A DNA stretch of 34,771 nt from an uncultured Methanobrevibacter sp. (GTDB lineage Archaea > Methanobacteriota > Methanobacteria > Methanobacteriales > Methanobacteriaceae), in NCBI GenBank assembly GCA_902771225.1, contig CACXWH010000014.1, positions 1 through 34,771 on the forward strand, in the 5' to 3' direction. Shown piece by piece: positions 6,849 to 15,747 of this stretch. The notes beneath the pieces were generated by a model. It ran no database searches. It was not told the origin of the DNA and worked only from the letters and a program-made list of their open reading frames with translations. Position 1 is the stretch's first letter; the number at the start of each line of letters is the position of its first letter. Made by a program: the position numbers and the translations under genes.

Positions 6849-9122
6849 TTATTCTAGACGCTTACGGGCAGCTTCCAAAATAATTTTCTGTTCAGCACGA
6901 GCAACAGTTTTTCTGACTTCAGCTATTGCATCTGCATTTGAACTTACACTGGTAATTCCAAATTTAACAAGTTTTTCAACAATATGTGGAACACTACCAG
7001 CCTGACCACAAATACTGCAGGTAACACCAGCTTCAGCACATTTTCTAATAGTTCTTTCAATTAATTTCATTACTGCAGGGTGTTCTTCAGTATAGTGTTT
7101 TGCAACAAATTCATTGTTTCTGTCAACTGCAAGAGTGTATTGAGTTAAATCATTAGTTCCTAAACTTACAAAGTCCACACCGACTTTTAAGTATTCATCA
7201 ATAATAATTGCAGCTGCAGGGATTTCAACCATCATACCAAAGTCAACATCTTTGTGTGGTATGAAACCAACTTCAGCACATAATTCTTTAGCCTTAACCA
7301 GCTCAGCAGGAGACTGTGATAATGGAATCATGATACCGATGTTTGTGTATCCTTTTTCGTGTAATTTTTTAATTGCTTTAAATTCACATTTAAGGATTTC
7401 GGGTTGGTCCAGTTCTCTTCTGATACCTCTCCAACCAAGCATTGGGTTATGTTCACGAGGTTCGTTTTCTCCACCTTCCAAAGTGATGAACTCATCAGTT
7501 GGTGCATCAAGAGTTCTGTACCATACAGGTTTTGGATAGAATGCATCGGCTACAATTTGAACATTTTCAGCTATTGTATCGATTAATTCATCTTCTTTTC
7601 CATCAGCAATGAATTTTCCAGGGTGCACTCCAGCAGTCAGCATTAAATGTTCGGTTCTTAAAAGTCCAACACCATCTGCACCGGTTTCAGCTGCTCTTCC
7701 CGCTGCTTCAGGCATGCTTACATTAGCCTTAACTTCAGTTACAGTCAATATAGGTGCTTCAGCAGCTACAGTCTGAACTTGAGGAGCTTCTTCAGCAACA
7801 TCATTAATTCCTTCAAATACCAATCCCTTTTTACCGTCCAAGGTAACACCAGTATTTTCTTCCAAGGATTTTGTAGCATCACCTGTTCCTACAACACAAG
7901 GAATACCGAGTTCACGAGAAATGATTGAAGCGTGACAGGTTACACCACCTTCGTCAGTTACAATACCGCTTGCTCTTCTCATAGCAGGTACCATATCAGG
8001 AGTGGTCATTGTTGTAACCATTACGTCTCCCTCTTCAATTTTATCCAATTCATCAATGTCTAAAACGATTTTAACCAAACCGGTAGCGATACCTGGACTT
8101 GCTCCTAAACCTCTTACCAAGACCTCACCGTCAACACCATCACCGTCTTCAGCAGGTTTACTGCCATCCAAAGTCGTGATTGGTCTTGCCTGAAGCAGGA
8201 ATAAATTGTCTCGCTCAAATGCCCATTCGGTATCCATTGGCTCGCCGTAGTGAGCCTGTACTCTTTTACCCATTTCAGTTAATTCAATGAGTTCTTCATC
8301 TGATAAAACACGTTCATTTCTCTTATCTTCAGGAACATCGACTTTAATACTGGTTCCGCTTTCGTCATTTGTATACATTACTTTTTTATCAGAAATTGTT
8401 ACGTTAATAACTTCATTATTCTTTTTGTCAACCTGATAGTTATCAGGAGTTACATCACCAGATACAACTGCTTCTCCAAGACCCCATGATCCTTCGATTA
8501 AGGCAATTTCTTCACCTGTAGATGGGTTTACAGTAAACATTACTCCCGCTTTGTCGGCCATAGCCATCTTTTGAACAACAACAGCAATCAACACTTTTGA
8601 GTGTTCAAAGTCATTTTCTTCACGGTAAAAAATTGCTCTTGCTTCAAAAAGTGATGCCCAACATTTTCTAACGTATTCGATTACTTCTTCATCACCGCTT
8701 ACGTGCAAGAAGGTATCTTGTTGACCGGCAAAAGAAGCTTCAGGCAAATCTTCAGCAGTAGCAGATGATCTTATAGCCACATCAGTGTCATCTTCACCCA
8801 CTCTTTGACATAACTGATTGTAAGCTTCCTTAATAAACATGATCATGTCATCTGGAATAGGAGTTTCGATAATGATAGATTTGATTTCTTCAGCAGCTGT
8901 CTGAAGAGCTTTAGTATCATTAATGTCAATTTTATCTAAAATATCTAAGACTTTATCATTAATTCCAGTGTCTTCCATGAATTTTTGATAAGTTTCTGCA
9001 GTTACTACAAAACCTGGAGGTACAGGAATGCCAGCTTGGGTTAATTCACCTAAATTAGCACCTTTACCACCTGCAATTGCAATATCTGACTTGTTTAAAT
9101 CCTCAAATTTTTGTACGTACAT
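6849..9122 (-). CDS. ppsA: Phosphoenolpyruvate synthase
   Basis: Makes PEP from pyruvate with ATP, giving AMP and phosphate: the entry to gluconeogenesis in autotrophic methanogens. The 757-residue length is typical. Domains in order are an N-terminal ATP-grasp nucleotide-binding domain (about 1-330, starting with AGGKGANLGEL and later AIRSSATAEDLPEASFAGQQ), the central phosphohistidine domain with the swivelling His in GGVTCHASIISRELG (about residue 400), and a TIM-barrel PEP/pyruvate domain ending in a catalytic Cys in CSICGQAGS. SLGTNDLTQY is also intact in the barrel. The start ATG 9122 has a good ribosome site (AGAGGTTAT). It is monocistronic between terminator-like T runs. Its base composition is less AT-rich than that of the island after 19 kb, as expected for a highly expressed core gene. 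Confidence 0.97.
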   Translation of the reverse strand: MYVQKFEDLNKSDIAIAGGKGANLGELTQAGIPVPPGFVVTAETYQKFMEDTGINDKVLDILDKIDINDTKALQTAAEEIKSIIIETPIPDDMIMFIKEAYNQLCQRVGEDDTDVAIRSSATAEDLPEASFAGQQDTFLHVSGDEEVIEYVRKCWASLFEARAIFYREENDFEHSKVLIAVVVQKMAMADKAGVMFTVNPSTGEEIALIEGSWGLGEAVVSGDVTPDNYQVDKKNNEVINVTISDKKVMYTNDESGTSIKVDVPEDKRNERVLSDEELIELTEMGKRVQAHYGEPMDTEWAFERDNLFLLQARPITTLDGSKPAEDGDGVDGEVLVRGLGASPGIATGLVKIVLDIDELDKIEEGDVMVTTMTTPDMVPAMRRASGIVTDEGGVTCHASIISRELGIPCVVGTGDATKSLEENTGVTLDGKKGLVFEGINDVAEEAPQVQTVAAEAPILTVTEVKANVSMPEAAGRAAETGADGVGLLRTEHLMLTAGVHPGKFIADGKEDELIDTIAENVQIVADAFYPKPVWYRTLDAPTDEFITLEGGENEPREHNPMLGWRGIRRELDQPEILKCEFKAIKKLHEKGYTNIGIMIPLSQSPAELVKAKELCAEVGFIPHKDVDFGMMVEIPAAAIIIDEYLKVGVDFVSLGTNDLTQYTLAVDRNNEFVAKHYTEEHPAVMKLIERTIRKCAEAGVTCSICGQAGSVPHIVEKLVKFGITSVSSNADAIAEVRKTVARAEQKIILEAARKRLE

Positions 9123-9238
9123 GAAATATAACCTCTTGGTTTTAAAAATTGAAAAAGTTAAAACTTAGTCAATAATACTATTATTTTTAATTTCTATATT
9201 TAAAATACTTTTTCATGTAAGTTTTTATCTCTGAGAGG

Positions 9239-9281
9239 TATTGTGAGAATCTATTGAATGCTTGAAGAAATAGTTGATTAA
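9239..9281 (+). repeat. 43-bp imperfect direct repeat, copy 1
   Basis: This segment matches 10437-10479 at 39 of 43 positions in the same orientation. It begins TATTGTGA and contains the conserved blocks CTATTGAATG, TTGAAGAAAT and GTTGATTAA. The two copies bracket the small two-gene unit 9383-10059. The minus strand of this copy reads without stops as a protein-like stretch (NQLFLQAFNRFSQYLSE), so it could be a scrap of a coding gene. Confidence 0.6.
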
Positions 9282-9382
9282 ATTTATATATTAGTTATGA
9301 TTATTGTGCTTAATGATGCTTTTATTTAATTAAATTGGATTAGGCAGTAAAAAAGAAAAAAATGTTTTGGTTGATGTGGATG

Positions 9383-9751
9383 CTATGCACTAACAAGCAC
9401 AGTTTCCATCACAGGAAGATTATTCAAATTGCCAGTTATCCTATTAACATCAAATGATTGGTTTTTACTGTGGATTAATGCAGTTAAACGAACATTCAAA
9501 TTGATTGCATCAACAGTAATTTTTGATTGTATGTTAATACCAATAAGATTTTTGAAATAAGCTTTGTCTAACTTAAATATTTTAGAAGCATTTAAAAACT
9601 CAAATGCAACAGGTTTACCATCAACATCCAAATCCAATATAACATCATTATCTAATTCAAGAGAAACATCATATTCATAAAAATCAACACAATATACAAA
9701 TAATGAATCTCCTTTATAATCATAGTCATACTTTACTTGATTATTAGCCAT
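9383..9751 (-). CDS. DUF2283-like small protein, candidate antitoxin
   Basis: A 122-residue soluble protein. The N-terminal half reads VKYDYDYKGDSLFVYC, then DVILDLDVDGKPVAFEFLNAS. That pattern of a beta-hairpin, a strand ending in D.D..G, and E.LNAS is characteristic of DUF2283 proteins. These are small, widespread in archaea and often found next to DUF4258-type genes, a pairing that looks like toxin-antitoxin. The C-terminal half is not recognised. The ATG at 9751 shares its last-read base with the TAA stop of the preceding gene (TAATG overlap) and has a strong ribosome site GGGTGA, so the two are translationally coupled. The antitoxin role is inference from pairing only. Confidence 0.75.
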   Translation of the reverse strand: MANNQVKYDYDYKGDSLFVYCVDFYEYDVSLELDNDVILDLDVDGKPVAFEFLNASKIFKLDKAYFKNLIGINIQSKITVDAINLNVRLTALIHSKNQSFDVNRITGNLNNLPVMETVLVSA

Positions 9752-10059
9752 TATTTCACCCTTTTATTCCTATCAGTCAACATTACAGTGACAAAATTAA
9801 CAGTCCTATCATTATTTATAGCAATCACCAATGATATATCTTTTGAAGATTTAAAATTATGTTCAAAATATAATCGAAATTTATTAAAATCTTGTTTAAT
9901 TATGCCCATTAAAGGATTATGTAAAAATGTTTTATAAATCAACTCTAAATTACCGATTCTTTGAACATTACGTACATTAAAATGTCTTGTATTTGGATTG
10001 AAAGATTCATCACAGGAATTAATTATATTAATTGCATCTTCAATACTATAATTCATCAT
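9751..10059 (-). CDS. Small DUF4258/RelE-like protein, candidate toxin
   Basis: A 102-residue protein, first gene of a coupled pair with the DUF2283-like gene. The C-terminal part has alternating strands (FRLYFEHNF, ISLVIAINNDRTVNFVTVML) resembling the hV.vai..dg.v.ivTv pattern of DUF4258 proteins, which share a RelE/BrnT-like fold. The N-terminus (YSIEDAINIINSC) is helical. No catalytic residues can be assigned with confidence. The start ATG 10059 (or the adjacent ATG 10056) follows GGTGGGGG; TATA-like sequences lie near 10086-10110. A toxin role is plausible but not shown. The pair is flanked by a 43-bp direct repeat, as if it were a discrete acquired cassette. Confidence 0.65.
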   Translation of the reverse strand: MMNYSIEDAINIINSCDESFNPNTRHFNVRNVQRIGNLELIYKTFLHNPLMGIIKQDFNKFRLYFEHNFKSSKDISLVIAINNDRTVNFVTVMLTDRNKRVK

Positions 10060-10251
10060 AATTTAAGTTCCCCCACCAATATTAAATTTTATAAATTTAT
10101 TCTATAATATACAAATTAATGAATATTTCGCATACCAATCCAACATCAAGAACTACCAATTCTTAAATCAATAAATAAATACATAATAACATCCATTGAT
10201 TTAAAAAGCCCAAAATAATGGTTAAAATATTTTGATAATTAAATTAAAATT

Positions 10252-10308
10252 TGTGAAAAATAATACTTAAAATTTGTTGAAGTGTGATTTTTCACATCAT
10301 TTATATAA
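10252..10308. promoter_or_regulatory. 10-bp inverted repeat followed by a TATA-like box in the 10060-10609 gap
   Basis: TGTGAAAAAT (10252-10261) and its exact complement ATTTTTCACA (10287-10296) are separated by 25 bases and followed directly by TTTATATAAT (10299-10308). A 23-codon open frame starts at ATG 10322 and ends at 10393 (MPNTRKPYAQ...), but it is too short to call a gene. The rest of the 550-base gap holds repeat copy 2 and the adhesin terminator, with nothing else recognisable. Confidence 0.4.
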
Positions 10309-10436
10309 TATTTTACATCATATGCCAAACACTAGAAAACCATATGCACAGATAGTAAAAAGAAAAAATGGGCGAATATTCTATGATTATTAATCAGGAA
10401 TGATATTTTAAAAGAGTTGTTTTTACTGGTAAGTAC

Positions 10437-10479
10437 TATTGTGATAAACTATTGAATGATTGAAGAAATGGTTGATTAA
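10437..10479 (+). repeat. 43-bp imperfect direct repeat, copy 2
   Basis: Second copy of the repeat at 9239-9281, differing at four positions. It lies 378 bases upstream of the toxin-like gene, while copy 1 lies 101 bases downstream of the DUF2283-like gene. On the minus strand the equivalent reading frame gives NQPFLQSFNSLSQ and then a stop, so copy 2 looks like the more decayed of the two if the repeat is of coding origin. Confidence 0.6.
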
Positions 10480-10573
10480 GTGATGTTTTTGCTATTGACA
10501 CATAATTTTATTAAATGAATATTTGATTTGCATTGATTGTGAAATAAAAAAATGAATTAAGTTAGAATAATCT

Positions 10574-10615
10574 ACATTTAAAAAAATAAATAATGTTTAG
10601 ATTTGAAATCTAAAC
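10574..10615 (-). terminator. Hairpin plus T-run terminator of the adhesin gene
   Basis: GTTTAGATTT (10595-10604) and AAATCTAAAC (10606-10615) form a 10-bp stem around a single central base, overlapping the adhesin stop codon. On the minus strand a TTATTTTTT-type run follows. The near-zero loop means a real RNA hairpin would open the central pairs. Confidence 0.65.
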
Positions 10616-12988
10616 AATAGTGATTTTATTTGCAACATTTAAACCATTATAACTGGAAGTTATGATGTATTCACCGGCCATCAGATTGATGTTTAAACGA
10701 GCAATACCAGAAACGTCAGCAGTTCTATTATAGAAAACACCATTGATATTAAATGTTACGTTTTGACCCGGATAAGGATTACCCTGGCCGTCCAAAATCC
10801 TTGCTTCAAACTTTGATCCGTCCCCGTAGGCCATTTTTAAATCCCTGGCTTCGATTACAGACAATACTTTAATGGTGTTTGATACCATCATACCTTTATA
10901 ATCTGCCGTGATAATATATTCACCAGGATTCAAGTTGATGTTAAGTTTAGCGTGTCCTGTTTCATTGGTCATTCTTTTATAGAAAACACCATTGATGTTG
11001 AATGTAACATTTTCATCTGCACCTGCAGGATTACCCAGATTATCCAAAACCTTAATGACATACTGTGAAGCGTTCCCATAATACTTAATCAGGTTATTGT
11101 TTTCAACGATATTAGGTAATACCGTAACAAGATTGGAATGCATTTCAGTTGAATTAGGATTTTTGGCAGTTATAATATATTCCCCCGGGTTTAGATTAAT
11201 ATTCAGCTTTGCAACACCTGAAGCATTGGTTGTTCTGGTATATAAAATGCCGTTGATGTTAAACTCAACAGGAGTGTTATTCAATATATTCCCATATGTG
11301 TCTACAAATTTAGCATAGTACTGAGTTGCGTTTCTAAATATTTTTGTGATGTTTTCACCGCTTACAGTAGATTTAACAGTAATGCTTGAATTGATACTGG
11401 AATCATCGCACTTAACAATAGCATGATGTTTTCCGCTGTTTAAGTTGATGGCAACTGAAGCACGACCGTCATCATCAGTTGTTCTCGCATAATCCCTTCC
11501 ATCGATATTGATGATAATTCTTTTACCGGAAATTACCTCACCACCAGTATCATAAATATTGACAACAAAACGTTCAGATCCGCCATAATACTTTAGCAAA
11601 TCAGGTGCGTCGATGACATAAGAACCGTCAAATACATTGAATTTAGCAGTTTCAAAGCTTTCCCACCAATATTCGCTTTCAGGATATATTACATTTACAA
11701 GATATGTTCCCGGAGCCAAATCAGACAACATCAGACTGGCAGAGCCGTTTACTATATCCACTACTTTTTCATCATCATTTATATGAATCGTAACATTTCC
11801 AGGTATATTTTTATTATAAAATTCCACAGAAATCATAACACTTTGGCCAACAGGAACCGCTGATGAATTTAAATTCAAATCAAATCCTGATGAAAATTTG
11901 GTGAGTGCAACATCATTATTTATAAAAGTGCTGTTTTCAATGCTGGCATATGCTGCATATGCATATATTGCATTATTCACTTTTTCCCCAACAGATCCTG
12001 CAGTATTATTCGCAAAATAAGAATATGTAACATTAAGATAGCTTAATGAATAAATGGCACCGCCAATATTTCCCTGATGGTCCCAGTCGGGAGCATCATT
12101 TCCTATAAAATTACTGCTGCCGACAATTAAGTCCCCGTTAGCGTAAATTGCACCACCACCCATCCAATGAGCAACATTATCTGTAAAATTGGAAGCCTCA
12201 ACAAGTAAACTACCATCAGAATAAATGGCACCGCCTTCTTCGGCGAAATTACCTGTAAAACTGGAATTAACAACATTTAAAAGCCCATTGGAATATATTG
12301 ATCCACCAACACCATAGCCACAATCCCAGTCAAGAATATTATTTTCAATAAAATTACAGGAAATGACAGTTAAATCACCACTAGAATAAATGGCACCACC
12401 ACGACCATAATTGGCAAGATTATTTATAAAATTTGAATCCCTAACAGTTAAACTGCCAGCAGAATAAATGGCACCACCATCATAATCATTAATATTTCTT
12501 TCAAAACTAGAATTAATAATTGTCAAATTACTTTCAGAATAAATTGGAGAAATACTGTCCATAAATCTAGAATTAATAATGTTTAAAACACCATTAGAAT
12601 AAATTGCACTACCAATACCATTATATGAAACAGCATTGACAAATACAATATTATTTAAAACGACATTCGTTGCACTTATATTGAATATTCCTGAAGCATT
12701 CTTTGCATCTATTGTATAGCCGTTTCCATCAACAGTGATGTTTTTTGCAATTGAAATGTATTCTCCTTTAAAGGAAGTATCATAAGTGTAATTATTTTCC
12801 AAAGATATTGTTGAACCGTCTTCAGCATTATTGATTTTATCCTGCAATTCTGTGAAAGAGCCTCCATCGGCATTTTCAAGAATTGGAGTGTCCGAAAATA
12901 TTGTCTGATTCACATCAACTGCCGATACACCAGCCATTGAAAAGATTAATGCAATCAGACAAAGCAAAATTAAAAACTTTTTTTTCAT
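10610..12988 (-). CDS. Secreted adhesin-like protein: beta-helix plus Ig-like repeats
   Basis: A large exported surface protein of about 792 residues. A signal peptide is clear (KKKFLILLCLIALIFSMAGVSA), so I start at ATG 12988, behind GGGGGAAAA, rather than the in-frame ATG 13009. Residues about 50-360 are a right-handed parallel beta-helix of the polymorphic-repeat kind, with recurring GGAIYS/GSIYSNG rungs and N.SF..N turns. After a linker come a divergent Ig-like domain and four similar 75-85-residue repeats, each with a KYYG-type start, a variant of FNINGVFYKRT and LNINLNPGEYIIT. No sortase signal, transmembrane anchor or pseudomurein-binding repeat is visible at the C-terminus, which ends NVANKITIV. 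This architecture is typical of Methanobrevibacter adhesin-like proteins thought to bind partner microbes or fibre. Confidence 0.9.
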   Translation of the reverse strand: MKKKFLILLCLIALIFSMAGVSAVDVNQTIFSDTPILENADGGSFTELQDKINNAEDGSTISLENNYTYDTSFKGEYISIAKNITVDGNGYTIDAKNASGIFNISATNVVLNNIVFVNAVSYNGIGSAIYSNGVLNIINSRFMDSISPIYSESNLTIINSSFERNINDYDGGAIYSAGSLTVRDSNFINNLANYGRGGAIYSSGDLTVISCNFIENNILDWDCGYGVGGSIYSNGLLNVVNSSFTGNFAEEGGAIYSDGSLLVEASNFTDNVAHWMGGGAIYANGDLIVGSSNFIGNDAPDWDHQGNIGGAIYSLSYLNVTYSYFANNTAGSVGEKVNNAIYAYAAYASIENSTFINNDVALTKFSSGFDLNLNSSAVPVGQSVMISVEFYNKNIPGNVTIHINDDEKVVDIVNGSASLMLSDLAPGTYLVNVIYPESEYWWESFETAKFNVFDGSYVIDAPDLLKYYGGSERFVVNIYDTGGEVISGKRIIINIDGRDYARTTDDDGRASVAINLNSGKHHAIVKCDDSSINSSITVKSTVSGENITKIFRNATQYYAKFVDTYGNILNNTPVEFNINGILYTRTTNASGVAKLNINLNPGEYIITAKNPNSTEMHSNLVTVLPNIVENNNLIKYYGNASQYVIKVLDNLGNPAGADENVTFNINGVFYKRMTNETGHAKLNINLNPGEYIITADYKGMMVSNTIKVLSVIEARDLKMAYGDGSKFEARILDGQGNPYPGQNVTFNINGVFYNRTADVSGIARLNINLMAGEYIITSSYNGLNVANKITIV

Positions 12989-13107
12989 GATTTTCCCCCA
13001 AATAATCATTAAAATAAAACATGGTTAAAAGTTTATTGAACAGCATATAAAAATATGGTGATTTTAAGGACATGAAAAAACAAATAAATTAAATATGGAA
13101 TTTGATT

Positions 13108-13125
13108 TAGTTTTTTAAAAAACTA
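13108..13125 (-). terminator. 18-bp palindrome after the 13144-14367 dehydrogenase
   Basis: TAGTTTTTTAAAAAACTA is a perfect palindrome 18 bases past the stop codon of the UDP-sugar dehydrogenase. It lies between that gene and the adhesin start, so it most likely ends the nucleotide-sugar transcript. Confidence 0.5.
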
Positions 13126-13143
13126 TTTAGAAGTTTATTCTTA

Positions 13144-14367
13144 TTAATCCCTCATAAACAAATCCCTTGTATATACCTTATTGACAACATCTCCAAGAAT
13201 GTCTGAATCAAAGCGATTTGCAAGGATAACATCACTTTCATTCTTGAAACGGTCAATATCATTTACCACTTCAGACCTAAAGAATTCACTTCCATCATCC
13301 AAAGTTGGCTCATAAATAATTATCGGAATTCCTTCAGCTCTTATACGCTTCATTACATCCTGTATGGCAGATGCACGGAAATTATCACTGTTACTCTTCA
13401 TTGTAAGTCTGTAAACACCAACAGTTTTCGGATTTTTTGAAATAATCTGTTCGGCAATGAACTCCTTACGTACGATATTGGAATCAACAACAGCCCTTAT
13501 CATAGTCTGTGGAACATCTTTATAATTAGCCAATAGCTGTTTTGTATCTTTGGGAAGACAGTACCCCCCGTATCCAAATGATGGATTATTATAATGTCCA
13601 CCAATACGTGGATCCATACATACGCCATCTATAATCATCTGCGTGTCAAGACCTTTTGTCTGAGCATAAGTATCAAGCTCATTGAAATAGCTTACCCTTA
13701 CAGCAAGATAAGTATTGGCAAAAAGCTTAATGGCTTCTGATTCTGTTAGATGGGTTAATAAAATAGGTATGTCTTGTTCTTGAGAATTGGATCTTTTTTC
13801 CTCTTCTCTTGCACCTTCCAAAAGAAGGTCTGCAAACATTTCACCTTCTTCTTTTTGGTCATCATCACACCCCACAACTATACGGCTTGGATGGAGATTA
13901 TCATAAAGGGCCTTTGACTCACGAAGGAATTCTGGAGAGAATATAATATTTTTAACTCCATACTTTTCACGGACATGCTCAGTATAGCCAACAGGTATCG
14001 TTGACTTGATAACCATTAAAACATCCGGATTGACTTTAAAAGTCCACTCTATTGCATCTTCAACAGCTGACGTATCAAAAAAATGATTAACATCATCATA
14101 ATTTGTTGGAGTGGCTATAATAATAAGATCTGCACTCTTATAAGCAGCTTCCTTATCAGTAGTTGTGTAAAGATTCAGTTTCCTTTTTCCTTCACGAGTC
14201 TCTTTAAAAAATCTTTCTATCTCATCATCCTGAATAGGACTAATAAACTGATTTAATTTTTCTGCTTTTGACTGTGTTGTTGTAATAGCTGTAACATCAT
14301 GTTTTTGAGCAAGCAGAACGGCAAGTGAAAGCCCCACATATCCCACACCAGCAACTGTAATTTTCAT
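13144..14367 (-). CDS. ugd: UDP-glucose 6-dehydrogenase (E. coli Ugd-like)
   Basis: Oxidises a UDP-hexose to the UDP-uronic acid using two NAD. At about 407 residues it resembles the short enterobacterial Ugd type. Motifs are the Rossmann loop [19 protein letters not shown], the ATPTNYD segment, [30 protein letters not shown], and the catalytic Cys in [18 protein letters not shown] start at ATG 14367 (MKITVAG), with an AAGGGGAT ribosome site, rather than at 14394, which adds nine residues before the Rossmann strand. An insertion of charged residues ([16 protein letters not shown]) in the middle is unusual. The gene follows another dehydrogenase of a different subfamily, 42 bases downstream. 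Substrate could be UDP-glucose or an N-acetylhexosamine form; motifs alone do not decide. Confidence 0.88.
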   Translation of the reverse strand: MKITVAGVGYVGLSLAVLLAQKHDVTAITTTQSKAEKLNQFISPIQDDEIERFFKETREGKRKLNLYTTTDKEAAYKSADLIIIATPTNYDDVNHFFDTSAVEDAIEWTFKVNPDVLMVIKSTIPVGYTEHVREKYGVKNIIFSPEFLRESKALYDNLHPSRIVVGCDDDQKEEGEMFADLLLEGAREEEKRSNSQEQDIPILLTHLTESEAIKLFANTYLAVRVSYFNELDTYAQTKGLDTQMIIDGVCMDPRIGGHYNNPSFGYGGYCLPKDTKQLLANYKDVPQTMIRAVVDSNIVRKEFIAEQIISKNPKTVGVYRLTMKSNSDNFRASAIQDVMKRIRAEGIPIIIYEPTLDDGSEFFRSEVVNDIDRFKNESDVILANRFDSDILGDVVNKVYTRDLFMRD

Positions 14368-14409
14368 TTTAAAGTATCCCCTTATTTTATTCATTTTTAA
14401 AGAAGTATG

Positions 14410-15714
14410 TTAACAACCAATTTGGAAAAGTTCAAAACCTTCATCCTCAATTCGTTTAGAATAAATATTTCTTCCATCGAAGATTATTTTTTGTTTTAAT
14501 CTTTTTGATAACTCATCCAAATCCAAACTTCTAAACTCTTTCCATTCAGTAATTAAAATTAATGCATCTGCATCATCAAGAGCATCATATTTTGAAGAAG
14601 TAAACACAATATTTTCATCATCAAGCTCTTTTTTGAACGTTTCAATAGCTTTTGAATCATATGCTCTTATTTTAGCACCTCTTTTTAGAAGTTCGCTAAT
14701 TATAGTTATTGATGGAGCAGATCTTACATCATCAGTTTGGGGTTTGAATGAAAGTCCCCATACGGCAAAAGTCAAATTATTCAAATCATTGCCAAATCTA
14801 GATATAATTTTATCAACAATTATCCTTTTTTGAGTTTCATTAACTTCATCAACCATTGATAAAATTCTTGGAAAATAACCCTTTTCAACAGAAGTGTTGA
14901 TTAAACCTTTAACATCTTTTGGAAAACATGACCCCCCATAGCCACATCCAGCATAAATAAATCTATAACCAATACGATTATCAGACCCAATACCCAAACG
15001 AACAGATTGTACATTGGCCCCAGTTTTTTCACAAATGTTAGCTATTTCATTCATGAATGAAATTTTGGTTGCAAGCATTGCATTAGCAACATATTTAGTC
15101 ATCTCTGCACTTTTAACATCCATAAAGATAAATCTGTCATGATTAGAAACAAAAGGTTCATATAATTCTCTTAAAATTATTGCTGACTTTTCACTTTCAG
15201 TTCCAATGATAACTCGATCTGGGCGCAAACAATCTTCAATTGCAACACCTTCTTTTAAAAATTCTGGATTTGATGCGATTTCGATATTTACATCATTAAC
15301 CTTATTTTCATCAATGATATTTTTAATTTCAAAACCCGTACCGACAGGAACAGTAGATTTAGTAACAACTAAAGAATCTTTTGATATTACCTCAGCAATT
15401 TGTTTTGCTACAGCATGAACAAAACTTAAATTAACACTACCATCATCTGCCTGAGGAGTACCTACAGCTATGAAAATAATATTTGAATCATCCAAAGCTT
15501 CTTTTAAATTTGATGTGAAAAATAAATTATTTTTAGTTTGATTATCAATAACCATAGTGGCTAAATGAGGTTCATAAATAGGAATAACTCCCTTTTTTAA
15601 ATTATTTATTTTATCTTCATCAATATCTACACAATAAACTTTATTACCCATTTCCGCAAAACAAGTACCGGTTACAAGTCCAACATAACCGGTTCCAATA
15701 ACCGTCAAATTCAT
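14410..15714 (-). CDS. UDP-glucose/GDP-mannose dehydrogenase family protein (TuaD-like)
   Basis: A 434-residue nucleotide-sugar dehydrogenase of the Bacillus TuaD or Pseudomonas Ugd type, distinct from the next gene. It has the Rossmann loop LTVIGTGYVGLVTGTCFAEM, YEPHL, AVGTPQ, VTKSTVPVGTG, ASNPEFLKEGVAIEDCLRPD, the catalytic Cys in AGCGYGGSCFPKDVKGL, and a C-terminal UDP-binding domain (WGLSFKPQTDDVRSAPS). Likely product is a UDP-uronic acid. One possible use in this kind of organism is UDP-N-acetyl-uronic acid for the talosaminuronic residue of pseudomurein, but UDP-glucuronate for an envelope glycan fits equally well. It is the first gene of the pair; ATG 15714 has no ribosome site but a TATA-like box 24-33 bases upstream, so the message is probably leaderless. 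Confidence 0.9.
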   Translation of the reverse strand: MNLTVIGTGYVGLVTGTCFAEMGNKVYCVDIDEDKINNLKKGVIPIYEPHLATMVIDNQTKNNLFFTSNLKEALDDSNIIFIAVGTPQADDGSVNLSFVHAVAKQIAEVISKDSLVVTKSTVPVGTGFEIKNIIDENKVNDVNIEIASNPEFLKEGVAIEDCLRPDRVIIGTESEKSAIILRELYEPFVSNHDRFIFMDVKSAEMTKYVANAMLATKISFMNEIANICEKTGANVQSVRLGIGSDNRIGYRFIYAGCGYGGSCFPKDVKGLINTSVEKGYFPRILSMVDEVNETQKRIIVDKIISRFGNDLNNLTFAVWGLSFKPQTDDVRSAPSITIISELLKRGAKIRAYDSKAIETFKKELDDENIVFTSSKYDALDDADALILITEWKEFRSLDLDELSKRLKQKIIFDGRNIYSKRIEDEGFELFQIGC

Positions 15715-15737
15715 ATAATTATTTTGTGTTTAATTAA

Positions 15738-15747
15738 TTTATAAATA
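15738..15747 (-). promoter_or_regulatory. TATA-like box of the TuaD-like gene, leaderless arrangement
   Basis: TATTTATAAA on the minus strand lies 24-33 bases before ATG 15714, the usual distance from an archaeal TATA box to the transcription start. Transcription should therefore begin at or next to the start codon. Confidence 0.5.

Noticed and set aside
7252-7586. Plus- and minus-strand frames inside ppsA
   Set aside because: Shadows of a well-supported 757-residue gene in the same interval.
10322-10393. 23-codon peptide MPNTRKPYAQ... after a TATA-like box
   Set aside because: No ribosome site, and too short to support; noted only as part of the gap.
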